A DNA stretch of 64,000 nt from NCBI GenBank assembly GCA_030762175.1, contig CM060833.1, positions 155,438,501-155,502,500 on the forward strand, written 5' to 3'. Position numbers and translations under genes: made by a program. This DNA comes from Metallyticus violacea. Its lineage: Eukaryota; Arthropoda; Insecta; Mantodea; Metallyticidae. Shown piece after piece: positions 35,229 through 46,805 of the stretch (position 1 is the stretch's first letter; the number at the start of each line of letters is the position of its first letter). The notes beneath the pieces are model-generated. The model was not told where the DNA came from. It searched no databases and worked only from the letters and a program-made list of their open reading frames with translations.

Positions 35229-35306
35229 GCTCGAAGTGGAAACATTAACAACGGAAGCATTATTTCGTTTTTGCAAGGTGATTGCCAGATACTTCAGACG
35301 CTTTAA
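35229..35306 (+). CDS. Candidate terminal exon of the same gene
   Basis: The acceptor is ATTGCTTTCTCGGTCTAG at 35211-35228. In the frame left by the previous exon it reads 'ARSGNINNGSIISFLQGDC' and 'QILQTL', then TAA at 35304-35306. The intron would be 216 bases, GTAAGT...TAG. A variant polyadenylation signal ATTAAA lies at 35501-35506. An overlapping minus-strand frame of 65 codons (35260-35457) is the competing reading. The pairing is an inference from splice signals and phase only. Confidence 0.35.
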   Translation, partial: ARSGNINNGSIISFLQGDCQILQTL

Positions 35307-35607
35307 ATTTTAACAGGGGTGACTTTACAAACCACTGATCCAGTTTAACCATCAGATCAGTCAGCAAAAATGGATCAGGAAGCCCAGAAAGTGTGAAAAG
35401 CGTTGCCTTCAGTTTCACAACGTCATTCATTGAGAATATGCGAACACCAGTCCGCAAGGAATGAAAGTGAGTGAAGAGGTTGTTTTTTTATACTGCTGTC
35501 ATTAAATTCATTACGACAGAAAGTCTGGATGCTTGATGAGCAAAATGCTAACTTTAACCTCTCATTCTTTTGCCGCGTTCAGCGACGTGATAAATGGGCT
35601 CGTTCAA

Positions 35608-37985
35608 CAGCTGCTCATTTGTACATGCTGTCGATAAATAGCACCTTACTTCTGACAATCAGAACTGTTGTTCATTTATACATGCCATCATAAATAGTAC
35701 TTTACCTCTATCTGACAGCCAGAACTGTTGTTCATTTGTACATGCCGTATAAATAGTAATAGTACTTTACCTCTATATGACAATCAGAACTGTTGTCCAT
35801 TTATACATGCCGTCATAAATAGTACTTTACCTCTAATGACAGTCAGAACTGTTGTTCATTTATACATGCCGTCATAAATAGTACTTTACCTCTATCTGAC
35901 AGTCAGAACTGTTGTCCATTTGTACATGCCGTCATAAATAGTACTTTACCTCTACTGACAGTCAGAACTGTTGTCCATTTATACATGCCGTCATAAATAG
36001 TACTTTACCTCTATCTGACAGCCAGAACTGTTGTCCATTTATACATGCTGTCATAAATAGTACTTTACCTCTATCTGACAGCCAGAACTGTTGTTCATTT
36101 ATACATGCCGTCATAAATAGTACTTTACCTCTATCTGACAGCCAGAACTGTTGTTCATTTATACATGCCGTCATAAATAGTACTTTACCTCTATCTGACA
36201 GTCAGAACTGTTGTTCATTTGTACATGCCGTCATAAATAGTACTTTACCTCTATCTGACAGCCAGAACTGTAGTTCATTTATACATGCCGTCATAAATAG
36301 TACTTTATCTCTATCTGACAGTCAGAACTGTTGTTCATTTATACATGCCGTCATAAATAGTACTTTACCTCTACTGACAGTCAGAACTGTTGTTCATTTA
36401 TACATGCTGTCATAAATAGTACTTTACCTCTATCTGACAGCCAGAACTGTTGTTCATTTATACATGCCGTCATAAATAGTACTTTACCTCTATCTGACAG
36501 TCAGAACTGTTGTTCATTTATACATGCCGTCATAAATAGTACTTTACCTCTATCTGACAGTCAGAACTGTTGTTCATTTATACATGCCGTCATAAATAGT
36601 ACTTTACCTCTATCTGACAGTCAGAACTGTTGTTCATTTATACATGCCGTCATAAATAGTACTTTACCTCTATCTGACAGTCAGAACTGTTGTTCATTTA
36701 TACATGCCGTCATAAATAGTACTTTACCTCTATCTGACAGTCAGAACTGTTGTTCATTTATACATGCCGTCATAAATAGTACTTTACCTCTAATGACAGT
36801 CAGAACTGTTGTTCATTTATACATGCCGTCATAAATAGTACTTTACCTCTATCTGACAGTCAGAACTGTTGTCCATTTGTACATGCCGTCATAAATAGTA
36901 CTTTACCTCTACTGACAGTCAGAACTGTTGTCCATTTATACATGCTGTCATAAATAGTACTTTACCTCTATCTGACAGCCAGAACTGTTGTTCATTTATA
37001 CATGCCGTCATAAATAGTACTTTACCTCTATCTGACAGCCAGAACTGTTGTTCATTTATACATGCCGTCATAAATAGTACTTTACCTCTATCTGACAGTC
37101 AGAACTGTTGTTCATTTGTACATGCCGTCATAAATAGTACTTTACCTCTATCTGACAGCCAGAACTGTAGTTCATTTATACATGCCGTCATAAATAGTAC
37201 TTTATCTCTATCTGACAGTCAGAACTGTTGTTCATTTATACATGCCGTCATAAATAGTACTTTACCTCTACTGACAGTCAGAACTGTTGTTCATTTATAC
37301 ATGCTGTCATAAATAGTACTTTACCTCTATCTGACAGCCAGAACTGTTGTTCATTTATACATGCCGTCATAAATAGTACTTTACCTCTATCTGACAGTCA
37401 GAACTGTTGTTCATTTATACATGCCGTCATAAATAGTACTTTACCTCTACTGACAGTCAGAACTGTTGTTCATTTATACATGCTGTCATAAATAGTACTT
37501 TACCTCTATCTGACAGCCAGAACTGTTGTTCATTTATACATGCCGTCATAAATAGTACTTTACCTCTATCTGACAGTCAGAACTGTTGTTCATTTATACA
37601 TGCCGTCATAAACAGTACTTTACCGTACTTTACCTCTATATGACAATCAGAATTGTTGTCCATTTATACATACCCTCATAAATAGTACTTTACCTCTATC
37701 TGACAGTCAGAACTGTTGTTCATTTATACATGCCGTCATAAATAGTACTTTACCTCTATCTGACAGTCAGGACTGTTGTTCATTTATACATGCCGTCATA
37801 AATAGTACTTTACCTCTATCTGACAGTCAGAACTGTTGTTCATTTATACATGCCGTCATAAATAGTACTTTACCTCTACTGACATTCAGAACTGTTGTTC
37901 ATTTATACATGCTGTCATAAATAGTACTTTACCTCTATCTTACAGTCAGAACTGCTATTCATTTATATATGCCGTCGATAAATAG
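35608..37985. repeat. 60-bp minisatellite, about 39 units, with higher-order duplication
   Basis: The unit is 60 bases (59 in CTCTACTGAC variants). It begins TACTTTACCTCTATCTGACA, continues GTCAGAACTGTTGTTCATTT and ends ATACATGCCGTCATAAATAG. Most units contain the 13-base palindrome TCTGACAGTCAGA, which is weakened in GCCAG variants. Edge units at both ends keep an older GTCGATAAATAG form. A run of variants at 35823-36540 reappears in the same order from 36780, so a ~900-960 base block was duplicated. Because 60 is a multiple of 3, a minus-strand frame stays open through a few units; this is not taken as a gene. Confidence 0.97.
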
Positions 37986-39100
37986 TTTATAACTGTTTGA
38001 CATTCAGAAGAAAGGAGAAGAAACAGAAACGAAAAAATGAATAAAATGATACTGGAAGAGAATTTTGGACTCTAATCATAAAATTAGTACCAAATACTCA
38101 CAACATTAATCCATCTAACTTTCATTGTTGGAAGATATTAATATCATTATTAATCCTCTAATGCATTACCAGAACTAAGATGTAAAAATAGCTCGAAACT
38201 CACTCCAAATATTTTGAAGTTATTAATTCTCGTTTATGGTCGATGTGTACATATAGTAGAAGAAAAACTTTCATTAAATTACAACAAAGTTCTGAAAATC
38301 TCAAAAGCAGTGAACTCTGAAAAACTGCTTTTCCCGATAAGGACTGTAATATAGAACGGAAAAATATATTTCTTGTGTTGCGTCTAAATTCAGACCAATA
38401 GTAACATTGATACGTACTATAAAAGTGATGGTATAATTTGCATTTGGAACAGAGAGATAGTATTATTTGAAACTAAAGTGGAGAAAGTAACATTTAGGGA
38501 ACATTTTTTAGGAAACAAATTGTTTTGAAATCCAAATTATTATAAAAAATCAAATATTTTGATTTTTAAAAAACATTTTCATCCTAATTATTTTATTTCC
38601 ATATATATACTTTTAGTATGTTAAGCATTCCACATTTCTAATACATTTCATTTAAGCAATTTAACGTTTGAGTGCAGAAAAAGAAAAGAAAAAGGGACAA
38701 TATAAAACTTGGGCAGACAGCCTTTTTTAAGCTATGTGCTAATGCATTTTAAAAACTGTTAGCACAAAAAATAAAGTGTGTACAAAAAGAGAATGTACGA
38801 AATATATGAATATTGTTCATTAGCTTCAACTAGAGACAAATTCTTGGTGAAATATGATTTTAACTAAATCAAAAAAATCGATTTAATAAATGTTCCGAAC
38901 TTAAACTGAAGAAATGAGAGAAGCAAATTTCTGTGCACTCTTTGGGAAACTGCAGAATTGAGCTCTTGTTATTCCGCAGCTTGAATAGAAGACCTGAGTT
39001 GGAAGGAGGATATATGAGATAGAACTATAATAAACAGCTATAAAAATATAATAAAAAAAGCACAAGTACCTTTACAGGATTTGTTTATTCTTCCACACAG
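37986..39100. other. No recognisable feature
   Basis: AT-rich, with long A/T runs near 38500-38620 and no open frame of note. It ends in a pyrimidine-rich TTTATTCTTCCACACAG just before the open frame at 39101. Confidence 0.4.
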
Positions 39101-39336
39101 CGTTTGTAATGAAGGGGCGGGCGGTTGCTTCGTTGTTGCGTTTCGCACGGAAAGCAGGGAAAAAGAAATCTTGGAAAACAACTTTCCTAGCTAAAGAAAA
39201 GGAAATAAGTTTGATGGAGTCAAAAGGGTTGGGATGGCTGAGAACGGTGGGTGGAAAACAAGAAGTTATTGATGTGGACCCGACTCTTTCTCCGGATTCC
39301 TTCGCCTCTCTTCAGAAAATCTCAGGCTCTTAAATT
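39101..39336 (+). other. Open frame with possible splice acceptor, product unknown
   Basis: The frame runs from a possible acceptor (TTCTTCCACACAG, AG at 39099-39100) through ATG at 39109 to TAA at 39334. It encodes 'MKGRAVASLLRFARKAGKKK', then 'GLGWLRTVGGKQEVIDV' and 'SPDSFASLQKISGS'. It is GC-richer than its flanks and has mixed codon use. It has no recognised domain. It might be a terminal exon, a short transcript or chance. Confidence 0.22.
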
Positions 39337-40045
39337 ACGGCTCTTTTTCTGGTAACATGCTGTCTTAAGGCTCTTAACGTTTATGTTGCAATAATTATCT
39401 TTGAATGGCTCTGGTCGCTATCATTGAAGACAAACTTAGCAAGGGATTGAACTAAAAGTTAAACAATATTAAGATAACTTCTGTTAATATTAGTGTTTCA
39501 CTGTGTCTCAAGACTCTCGTTGTTAATATAGAAATATACATAACTCACCTGACTTTACTTTTACGAGCTACGGAATTTATTTCTGTGAGATGTTTTATTG
39601 TTAAAACAAGATCAAATCGTAAACTAAGAGACCAGAAGCAGCTGGGTCTTTATAAAAATGTGCAATCTGAGTTTTCTTAATTATAAAATTGGTTTTTCTT
39701 CATTTCATACTGTATTATCTTCTACTCTTCCATTCATTTGTTCAGACTTAAGAAAATTTAGCATCTGGGTACTCTAACATGCACATTTTTTCCATGTTAG
39801 GTTTGTGAAAAGTCCGTAATAACTTCTCAGAAATTTCAAGCCAGGTTCAATGCACCGTTCAATATTAATCGTATAACACGTAGATTTTGTGATTGTTATT
39901 TCTGAATAGTAAAAGAATCAGTTTTTGACTAAGAAAAAATCTGAAAAAATCTATTGTACCATCAGCAATTAGACTCGTCACTGATAGCGTACCAGTTTCC
40001 CCAAATTCACTTGAAGAAACTAATAGTAACAGCAGTGATGATTCT
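39337..40045. other. No recognisable feature
   Basis: AT-rich sequence; nothing matched elsewhere in the window. Confidence 0.4.
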
Positions 40046-41245
40046 AAATCAGCCCATAAATTGCAGCGAAATTAACGAAATGTGTGTGGCGGGGATCATT
40101 TATAGAAAGGGAATTAATTTAATAGATTGGTTCTCAGGGATAATGTGTTTCCTTTCCCGACGATATTATTACCACTGTCTTATAGTTTAGCCTTGGCTGA
40201 AACACTTCTGCTGGATATTCTTATGGTCTTCTTGATACCATAGGGGAAGGAATGAGGAAATGTGGAAATAAATATATGCAGTGTCATGATATGTAGCACG
40301 ATTTATCAAAGTCTGTTCTTCTTTATTGAGACACCGTTACTCCTTGGAGAATTTATTAGGCAATATGTGCCGCTTTAGCCTAACTATGACGATTATATGT
40401 TGCCCTGACGCACCTTGATAACTCCAAAACGTCCTTCTGTTCACTGAATAAAATAGGTCAAGTTGTTCACTAATTTGATACAGTATAATGATATACTTGA
40501 TTTAAAAAAAACTGATCCTGAACTCGACTAATCCTGAGATGCAACTGAACTGATAATGCTCTTAAACCGACTATGACTTTCCACTGGTTATGGGCCGCAC
40601 ATTTACAAGCCTAAATAAACACCGCAGTCTATCGGTCTCTCGAAGCCATCACTATTCTTTCTCAATATGATTTCAGAAAAGTCTACAATATTTTCTTCCA
40701 TCTTCGCGCCTCTATTGGGTAGTATGTTCCCTTCGTTCAACTTGTTATATTATTGGTTATATGTACTACGTGACTTTTTGCATGTTACCTACATCTTTCA
40801 CGTATTAAATGAAACCGTTAGGATATCCTTCGAGAGGTTATCATTTTGTCTTTCACCCTCGTAGTTGTCATATGTTTTATTGTGCCTATCCTTGTCTAAT
40901 ATAATAATATCAAAGCTTTCAGACAACATACAAAGAAACTTCTTTTCCATGGACGATGCTTTAGAATTTCTCCAGGAAATATCGGTACGGTTTTAGTTGG
41001 ATCATCTATACAAATATTGTTTATGATGGGCAATAAGTTTCTCTGTTCCCGTTTTCAGGTCAAGAACAGAAAATAGGTTGTGTTCCCACTCTGGTAAGAA
41101 AATTATATCGTACACAACATTTCAAAACATGTACAGAAGATAGAAATGATATTACACTCATAACTATAATAAGGAAGTTGCATAAAACTAATTAATATAA
41201 CTCCTATTTAATTGGGGGTGGCAGTTCATAAATTCCAACTCAAAG
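40046..41245 (+). repeat. LTR-like dispersed repeat, family I copy 2
   Basis: Partner of 6690-7575, and possibly extending further left ('GATTGGTTCTCAGGGATAA' resembles 6620-6645). Shared landmarks are CTGCTGGATATTCTTATGGTC, 'CTGAACTCGACTAATCCTGA', 'GGGCCGCACATTTACAAG', 'CCTAAATAAACA', 'TTCTCCAGGAA.TAT' and the 3' 'GGGGGTGGCAGTTCA'. It is non-coding and interpreted as an old solo LTR. Confidence 0.45.
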
Positions 41246-41399
41246 CTCAAGTGATTCATAGCCCTGCACCACTATAGACGTGGTGCAATTGTTCGATCAA
41301 TAATGCTTAGGTAATTTAGTGGGGAATTTAAATTTGGAAAAAAAGTAGCTTGGGCTTGAGGTTGTAACAGCAAAATATGCTAGCTGCAACTACTGGAAT

Positions 41400-41610
41400 T
41401 ACAGTCTATAGGAAACGGCATGATTTATTTCTCAATTTGACATATGCAAAGTTAAAGGAGAATATTTTCGTTGGCCCACAAATAAGGAAGCATTTAAAAG
41501 ACAAAGTTTCTAAAGTAAGCTAACAAATGTGCAACTGGCGGCCTGGCGTGTTTTCAAGTCAGTGCTAGAAGGGTTTCTTGGCAATAGAAAGGACAAACAA
41601 TCTATATGAC
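41400..41610 (+). pseudogene. Relic of unnamed repeat-encoded protein family X, fragment 1
   Basis: In two frames it reads 'YAKLKENIFVGPQIRKHLKD' and then 'VFKSVLEGFLGNRKDK'. Related sequences elsewhere in the window (48050 and 53490) have 'AKIAAGIF' at the equivalent place. From memory of arthropod sequence this is the middle of a widely repeated protein usually left uncharacterised. Only about 200 bases survive. It lies directly after an LTR-like repeat. Confidence 0.55.
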
Positions 41611-42443
41611 GTAGGCTTTCGCGGCCGAAGTCTGTCATGGTAAACATTTTACGGCTTACAGTGGTGATAACTCCCTGAAAAGGATTGCAAGGTTAATAAG
41701 CTTCACACGGCATAGGCACAAAGACTTTTAGTATGCATATGGATTTTTAATGAACACATTACTACAACGCTATAAAGAAATGGACTATTAAGTTGTCACT
41801 AAAATTTCATTTCCTCCATTCACACTTAGATATTTTCCGTGAAAATTTTATCTTTAAGCAATGAACTGGAATAGCGTTTTCATCAGGACATAGCCAATGG
41901 AAAAAAGTTATCAAGGTCATTGGGATCTCGCAATATTGGGGGATTATTACGGGCTTCTGAAGAGAGATAGAGTACTTAGCCACCAGGCAGCGGGTATTTT
42001 TAGGATCTATGAAGATGTGTTTCGTTATTTCTATTAATATTTTAATCGGTTTATACAAAATCATTTTATTGTTATTTTAACCAACAAGTATCTTTCGTTG
42101 TTCCAAAAATAGCAAATTTTAATTAACATTTAAATTCTCAATTAAAAATTGCAGAATTTTTATTTTCTTCGATATCTTTTGAACTAAGCTCGATAGAAAA
42201 ATTCAAAATCGTTTTCGTAAACAGTGCATCGCTTTCCACAAGAAACAAATATTTTTAACTCCGGAATCAAGATAACATTTTGTTTTTGTTCCCTAGTATT
42301 ATATTTAGTCCTTAACGTCTCATTTTATGCCATGTCATGAGATGAATTCTTGCAACAGTATACAAAATGAAAATGAGTTAATTATTCAACGCATTTAGAT
42401 GATGGAGCTGGTTTTTTCAGCATAGTCCGCAAAGTGGCAAATA
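41611..42443. other. No recognisable feature
   Basis: The minus strand is open for 85 codons at 41807-42064 (includes 'HIFIDPKNTRCLVAK'). It is not recognised and has no splice support. Confidence 0.35.
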
Positions 42444-43281
42444 CAGAGGGTGCCATGTATACACACTTCAAGCAAAGAAAAAACTATGTTAACATAACAA
42501 AACTGAATTCACACAAACAGAAAATGATGAGCACTAATCATCTTACACTTTTACAGTTACAACAGTTGCTCAAAATGCCCACCATCGACGTCGATACACT
42601 TCTGTGTACGTTGAACTACTGATTGAGCAACGTTTGCGAAAGAGTCCTCAGCGATTGCAGCACATGCGGTTTCAATTTCTTCTCAAAGTGCTGTCAGTGT
42701 AACTGGTTTTCTACAGTATACAACATCCATAAGAATTCCCCATAGGTAGAAGTCCAACGGAGTTAGATCCGAAGAACGCGGCGGAAACTAAATCGGACCT
42801 CTTCGTCCTATCCAGTGCCTTGGATCCAGTGCGCGGGGCTTGTTGCTCTCCTAGAACTGCCCTTATGAACATCGCATACGGTACCATGAGTCTCAAATTT
42901 GTATCGAATGGGCGTTTGCGGTTCTGTTCTGTACACATCTCCATTGCCTTTGAACTTCAACAACATTTTTATTTTTCCAGTACCACTTCAAAATTGCTAT
43001 CCGCTGTTCAAACGTTAATTTTAGCTCCATTTTGTTGTAGCAACGCTAGCATAACGTAACGTCAGTCATATCTATTTACAGAACATCATACGATAATGTT
43101 GGCTTAATTTTTTCGTTGTTGATTTACCTGCCACGTAGCAACGCTATCATAATGTATGCGAGTCGCATCTGATTAGGAAACATCATACTACACATTACTG
43201 TTAGTTTTTCGGTTCAATTTTGAAATATATTAAACAGATATCAAATTTGAAAGTGTATATACATTTTTGACACTCTCGGTG
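42444..43281 (-). mobile_element. Tc1/mariner-like element with DUF4817-type N-terminus, relic 3
   Basis: Minus strand. The left end CAGAGGGTGCCATGTATACA lies after TA at 42442-42443; the right end is TATACATTTTTGACACTCTC. The reading includes the N-terminal helix-turn-helix (start near 43030) and the C-terminal QKCIDVDGGHFEQLL (complement of about 42555-42600). The DDE core is internally deleted, as in the copies at 2645 and 27162. Non-functional. Confidence 0.8.
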
Positions 43282-43984
43282 TCTATTCACTCAGTTAAAG
43301 GCAGCCTAAAAGTAGTGGCATTACTTAATACCAACAAGCGGGCATCATGCAAGAAAACTCGTGAAAGCATGGCTTTGTTACTGGGAATAAAAAGATGTAA
43401 ATATAATCAGTAGCAAATATTCTGTGTTTTAAATTTTTGTTGCACTGCTTAAAGGTTAGCAGAGTGGATTTACAAAATAGTGTTGACTTTTATAGTTGTG
43501 TAACAGCCTAGACAACAAGAATCGCAATTAGGTCAAGGAAATGAGGAAATCATACATCATTGTAAAAAATTATTTCACTAGTTGAATTGAGTAAAGTAAA
43601 TTTGCCTACGCTTCCTATTAATACTAAACACGCAAAACTAAGTGAGGGGTTTGTCCTTTCTCAGAGACATTGTTCACGGAATTTGGGGAACAAAAAAGAT
43701 GAAACAACGAATGTGATATGTAAAGTTAAAATCGTTTGCGGACACTGACTGCGCAGCTTGACACGTTGAATTAGCGGCCTCCTGTGTGAGGTATACCCCT
43801 TGCGTGTAAATATTAAGCTATTGTGTGTAGTGGTCTATGAAAATGTACTCATGTTGGTAATACCGCTAGCTGCAGTTGGATCAGCTATTCCTTATATATA
43901 CACGCATATTGCCATTTATTAGAGAATTACTGCAGTCTATGAAGAAGGCGTTATATATGAGGTAATATCAAGCAAGCAGTGTTG
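43282..43984. other. No recognisable feature
   Basis: AT-rich; no repeat or gene recognised. Confidence 0.4.
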
Positions 43985-44850
43985 CACACTTTTTAAAAAT
44001 GGGAGAATAAATGTTCAAAACTCGGAGAGATCAAATATCTTCTTTCATCGTCGATGTACTGAAACGAAAGAGAAATCGCATCATCAATGATTTTTTTTTA
44101 ATTGTGTTTACCGCCCTGAGGCACCACAGGCGGTGAACACAGATGATGAAATGATATAATGGGAAAGGATTTTTAAGGAAGGAAACGTTCCAGGCCTAAG
44201 TTTAGGGTACCCGGCATTTGCCAGTTATGAGGACTGAGGAAAACCTGGAAAAAAACCCGAGTCAGGGAGGATGGACCTGGTGGGATTCGAACCCCAAACC
44301 GTCCGCTCACGATCTCGGCCACACGCGACGGTTTGCATCATCAGGAGAATCAATACTTTACAATTAGCAAAGTGCATGCCAATGTTCGGAATTGTTCCGT
44401 AAGTTATGTACGAGTATCACGGATACTCACAGATGGACACAAAACTGAGAAAATGGGTGCCGCTTTGACATTCTTGGAGCGTTATCGCTGTCAAGACGAG
44501 TTGAACAATCAAATTGATATAGAGATCGCAATTTGGGTTTCTCATAACATCTCCACATCATCGACAATGAAATTAAAACATACTTTGTCTTCTATAAGAT
44601 AACGCTTGCCGGCATACAGTCAACAACACAAAAGGCTTGCTGTCTGATGAATTTAATTGGGAACATCGAATTTGGCACCGTCAGGTTTGCAGCTATTTGC
44701 GGATTTGGAGAACATTGCTGGAAAACAAATTGAAAATGATGACTAAAAACAAGGCAGTCGTGGACTTGTAGCCGCTTTTCACGACGAGGGAAAACTTAAA
44801 CTGGTTTCAAGTTGTAACAATTTCCAAGACGATTATGTGGAGAATTAGGT
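43985..44850 (+). mobile_element. mariner relic of a second family, interrupted by SINE-A
   Basis: Fragments in shifting frames match a mariner transposase in order: 'LFKNGRINVQNSERS' (about 44010-44030), 'ENQYFTISKVHANVRNCSVS' (44348-44400), 'RILTDGHKTEKMGAALTFLE' (44420-44480), 'VSHNIS' in the position of the VTGDETWVSH region, and a C-terminal 'FQDDYVEN' near 44820. The D of the first catalytic motif is not preserved. SINE-A copy 7 splits the N-terminal half. It is older and more decayed than the mariner at 8152, 18148 and 55622. Confidence 0.7.
44087..44334 (-). mobile_element. SINE-A, copy 7, with target-site duplication
   Basis: Minus strand with a B box in GGGATTCGAACCCC and a degraded A box. 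Identical GCATCATCA flanks at 44078-44086 and 44335-44343. It is inserted in the mariner relic. Confidence 0.9.
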
Positions 44851-45269
44851 TAAAGTGCAAGTAAAAGGCGGGACTTATATTCAGTTTCCTTGCGATAAAC
44901 AAGTGCAAAACGCCACGAGTAACTGGCTTTACCCAGGACACTTGGGTGATATATTTGAAGACCTCTTTTACCCAAACATGCCTTAACACGCAGCATCCTT
45001 ACCAAAGACACTGATGGTGGGCGATTACTGATGACACTTCTTATAAAAGAAAACCATAATAATCGCATTTTACCAATAAATTTTATATTAAATGTTAACA
45101 AGGATTACTGTGAGAAAATTTAATATTTATGTCTATTTGCATGAGTTGTTTTACATTTCAAAAAAAAAAAAAACACTAGCATTGTTTCAGTGTTGTGCTT
45201 ATATTTAAAATTATCATGTTTGCCATTATTGTGCTATGTTTTTCTATTAATGCTGTGTATTTGACATGG
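44851..45269. other. No recognisable feature
   Basis: Short minus-strand frames at 44807-45101 overlap the mariner 3' end and are not recognised. A 13-base A run lies near 45162. Confidence 0.35.
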
Positions 45270-45943
45270 GCTCTATTTCACAAATGAACAAGTCTTTGTA
45301 AATTATGGTCTTGTAACTTTGTGTTTCACGAAAGAATTGCAACACTTGCAAAGTATTAGCACAAAGTTACAACTGACGTCATATAAGAACAAGATGGAGG
45401 AACAGCTGTTAGCCATACGTCACCATATCTTGAACTAGGTTATATCCACTCCTTAGACATTTTTACGGATCGGATTATTATTAAACCGTATTTTTCTCAG
45501 ATATAATAATAATTTAAATATTTTATTACGCATTAACCGATATTCAAGTGTAATAATTCACTTTGAGACGACGTTCCCATAAGGAGTAGTAGTATCAATT
45601 TTAGTCGTCGAGAGATGGCAGAAGAATCGAATTTTCCGATTACACTCGGTCATTTATTTTATTAGTCCATTTAATTATTTATATTTAGTAATTTGTTTAT
45701 TGCTAATCACGTTCTCATTAGATGCAAAAAATGGGAAAATTGTGTCAAAATATTATTTTAAAAGAGAACGAATAATGAAAACAATTTCGTAGCCTGTAGC
45801 AAGAACCTTCGAAATGCATTAACTAAGGTACTAGTCTGAAATATGTATATGCACAGAAAAAGACAATATTAGTCATAAGTCATGCTTTAATTGCACTTAA
45901 CCTAAATTTATCCCTTATTTTACTCTATCTTTATACATATTCC

Positions 45944-45976
<33 letters not shown>

Positions 45977-46248
45977 CTTTCGCTAATGCTTAACACAGTT
46001 TGGTCAATTGACTACTAAAATCATTAAAAAGATTTTTTTGTGCTAGTATTTGAAGTTACCAATATAGTAGAGAAAGTTATACAAATTACCGATGCCTGAC
46101 TAATATTAATACTTCCGTGGAAGAAAACAACCAAAAATCACTTGTAAGTATGGAGTTGTAAAGTACAAGAGTAGCAGAAACCTTTGTGGAACAGAATTCT
46201 ACTGACAACTACAAGTTACAAGTCTATACGCTTGTAATGTATTAGAGC
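45270..46248 (-). mobile_element. TIR element T, copy 2
   Basis: The inverted partner of 28047-29343, without the SINE. It starts GCTCTATTTCACAAA, and its right end ATTAGAGC is shorter. It holds the uninterrupted 'GTTACAACTGACGTCAT' site, where copy 1 has the SINE-A insertion. A (TCA)11 microsatellite at 45944-45976 is private to this copy. Non-coding. Confidence 0.6.
45944..45976. repeat. (TCA)11 microsatellite
   Basis: A perfect trinucleotide run inside TIR element T copy 2. Confidence 0.93.
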
Positions 46249-46797
46249 GTACTACAGGGCCTGATAAAGATAATTTGCTTCATTCACCAAATTTAGCACG
46301 ATAAAATTGGATAAATCCATTCATTTATAAAGCAAATACTGAATCAAATACTCGATTTGTTCACTAGTTTGATTCCATAGGCGCTAAACACAATATAGTT
46401 GTAACTCAAGTTACCGTATCAGCGTTTACCTTTCTTTAGTATATACTGCACATTGCGTGACACCATTTGTACGGCTTCGTGTTGTTTGTACTTCCAGTAT
46501 GCATAATCTTGTTTCCTTTCCGGTCGTGTCACTAGCAGCAATCGACTTCTGTCTAGCTGTTCAAGTGTTTCTGTGAGAAGCGGTTACTTACGCTCATAGC
46601 AGCCATGCTTGCAGCGTAACACCTTCTGTTTCTATATGATGCACACGCTACATGATACTCTATACAAACATTACATGAAGTGGTTTAATTTTTATTCTAA
46701 TTTTCTTGGTATTGTCTGTGTGATACTCTTTTTAAAAATTTAAACTCCAGAGTGTTATAGCATGTGCAACAAAAACATGTGACAATCAGTTGACATT
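46249..46797. other. No recognisable feature
   Basis: A slightly GC-richer patch at 46440-46610. No open frame or repeat match was recognised. Confidence 0.4.
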
Positions 46798-46805
46798 GTT
46801 TACAT

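Noticed and set aside
35260..35457. Minus-strand 65-codon frame resembling a C2-like 'GLPDPF' segment
   Set aside because: The similarity is a few residues only. The plus strand has better splice signals and phase in the same place.
35962..36174. Seventy-codon minus-strand frame with a 20-residue repeat in the minisatellite
   Set aside because: It exists only because the unit is 60 bases. Neighbouring 59-base units shift the frame, and the repeat is clearly a non-coding array.
35608..37985. CRISPR array
   Set aside because: The repeats are contiguous 60-base units with no unique spacers, in a eukaryotic context.
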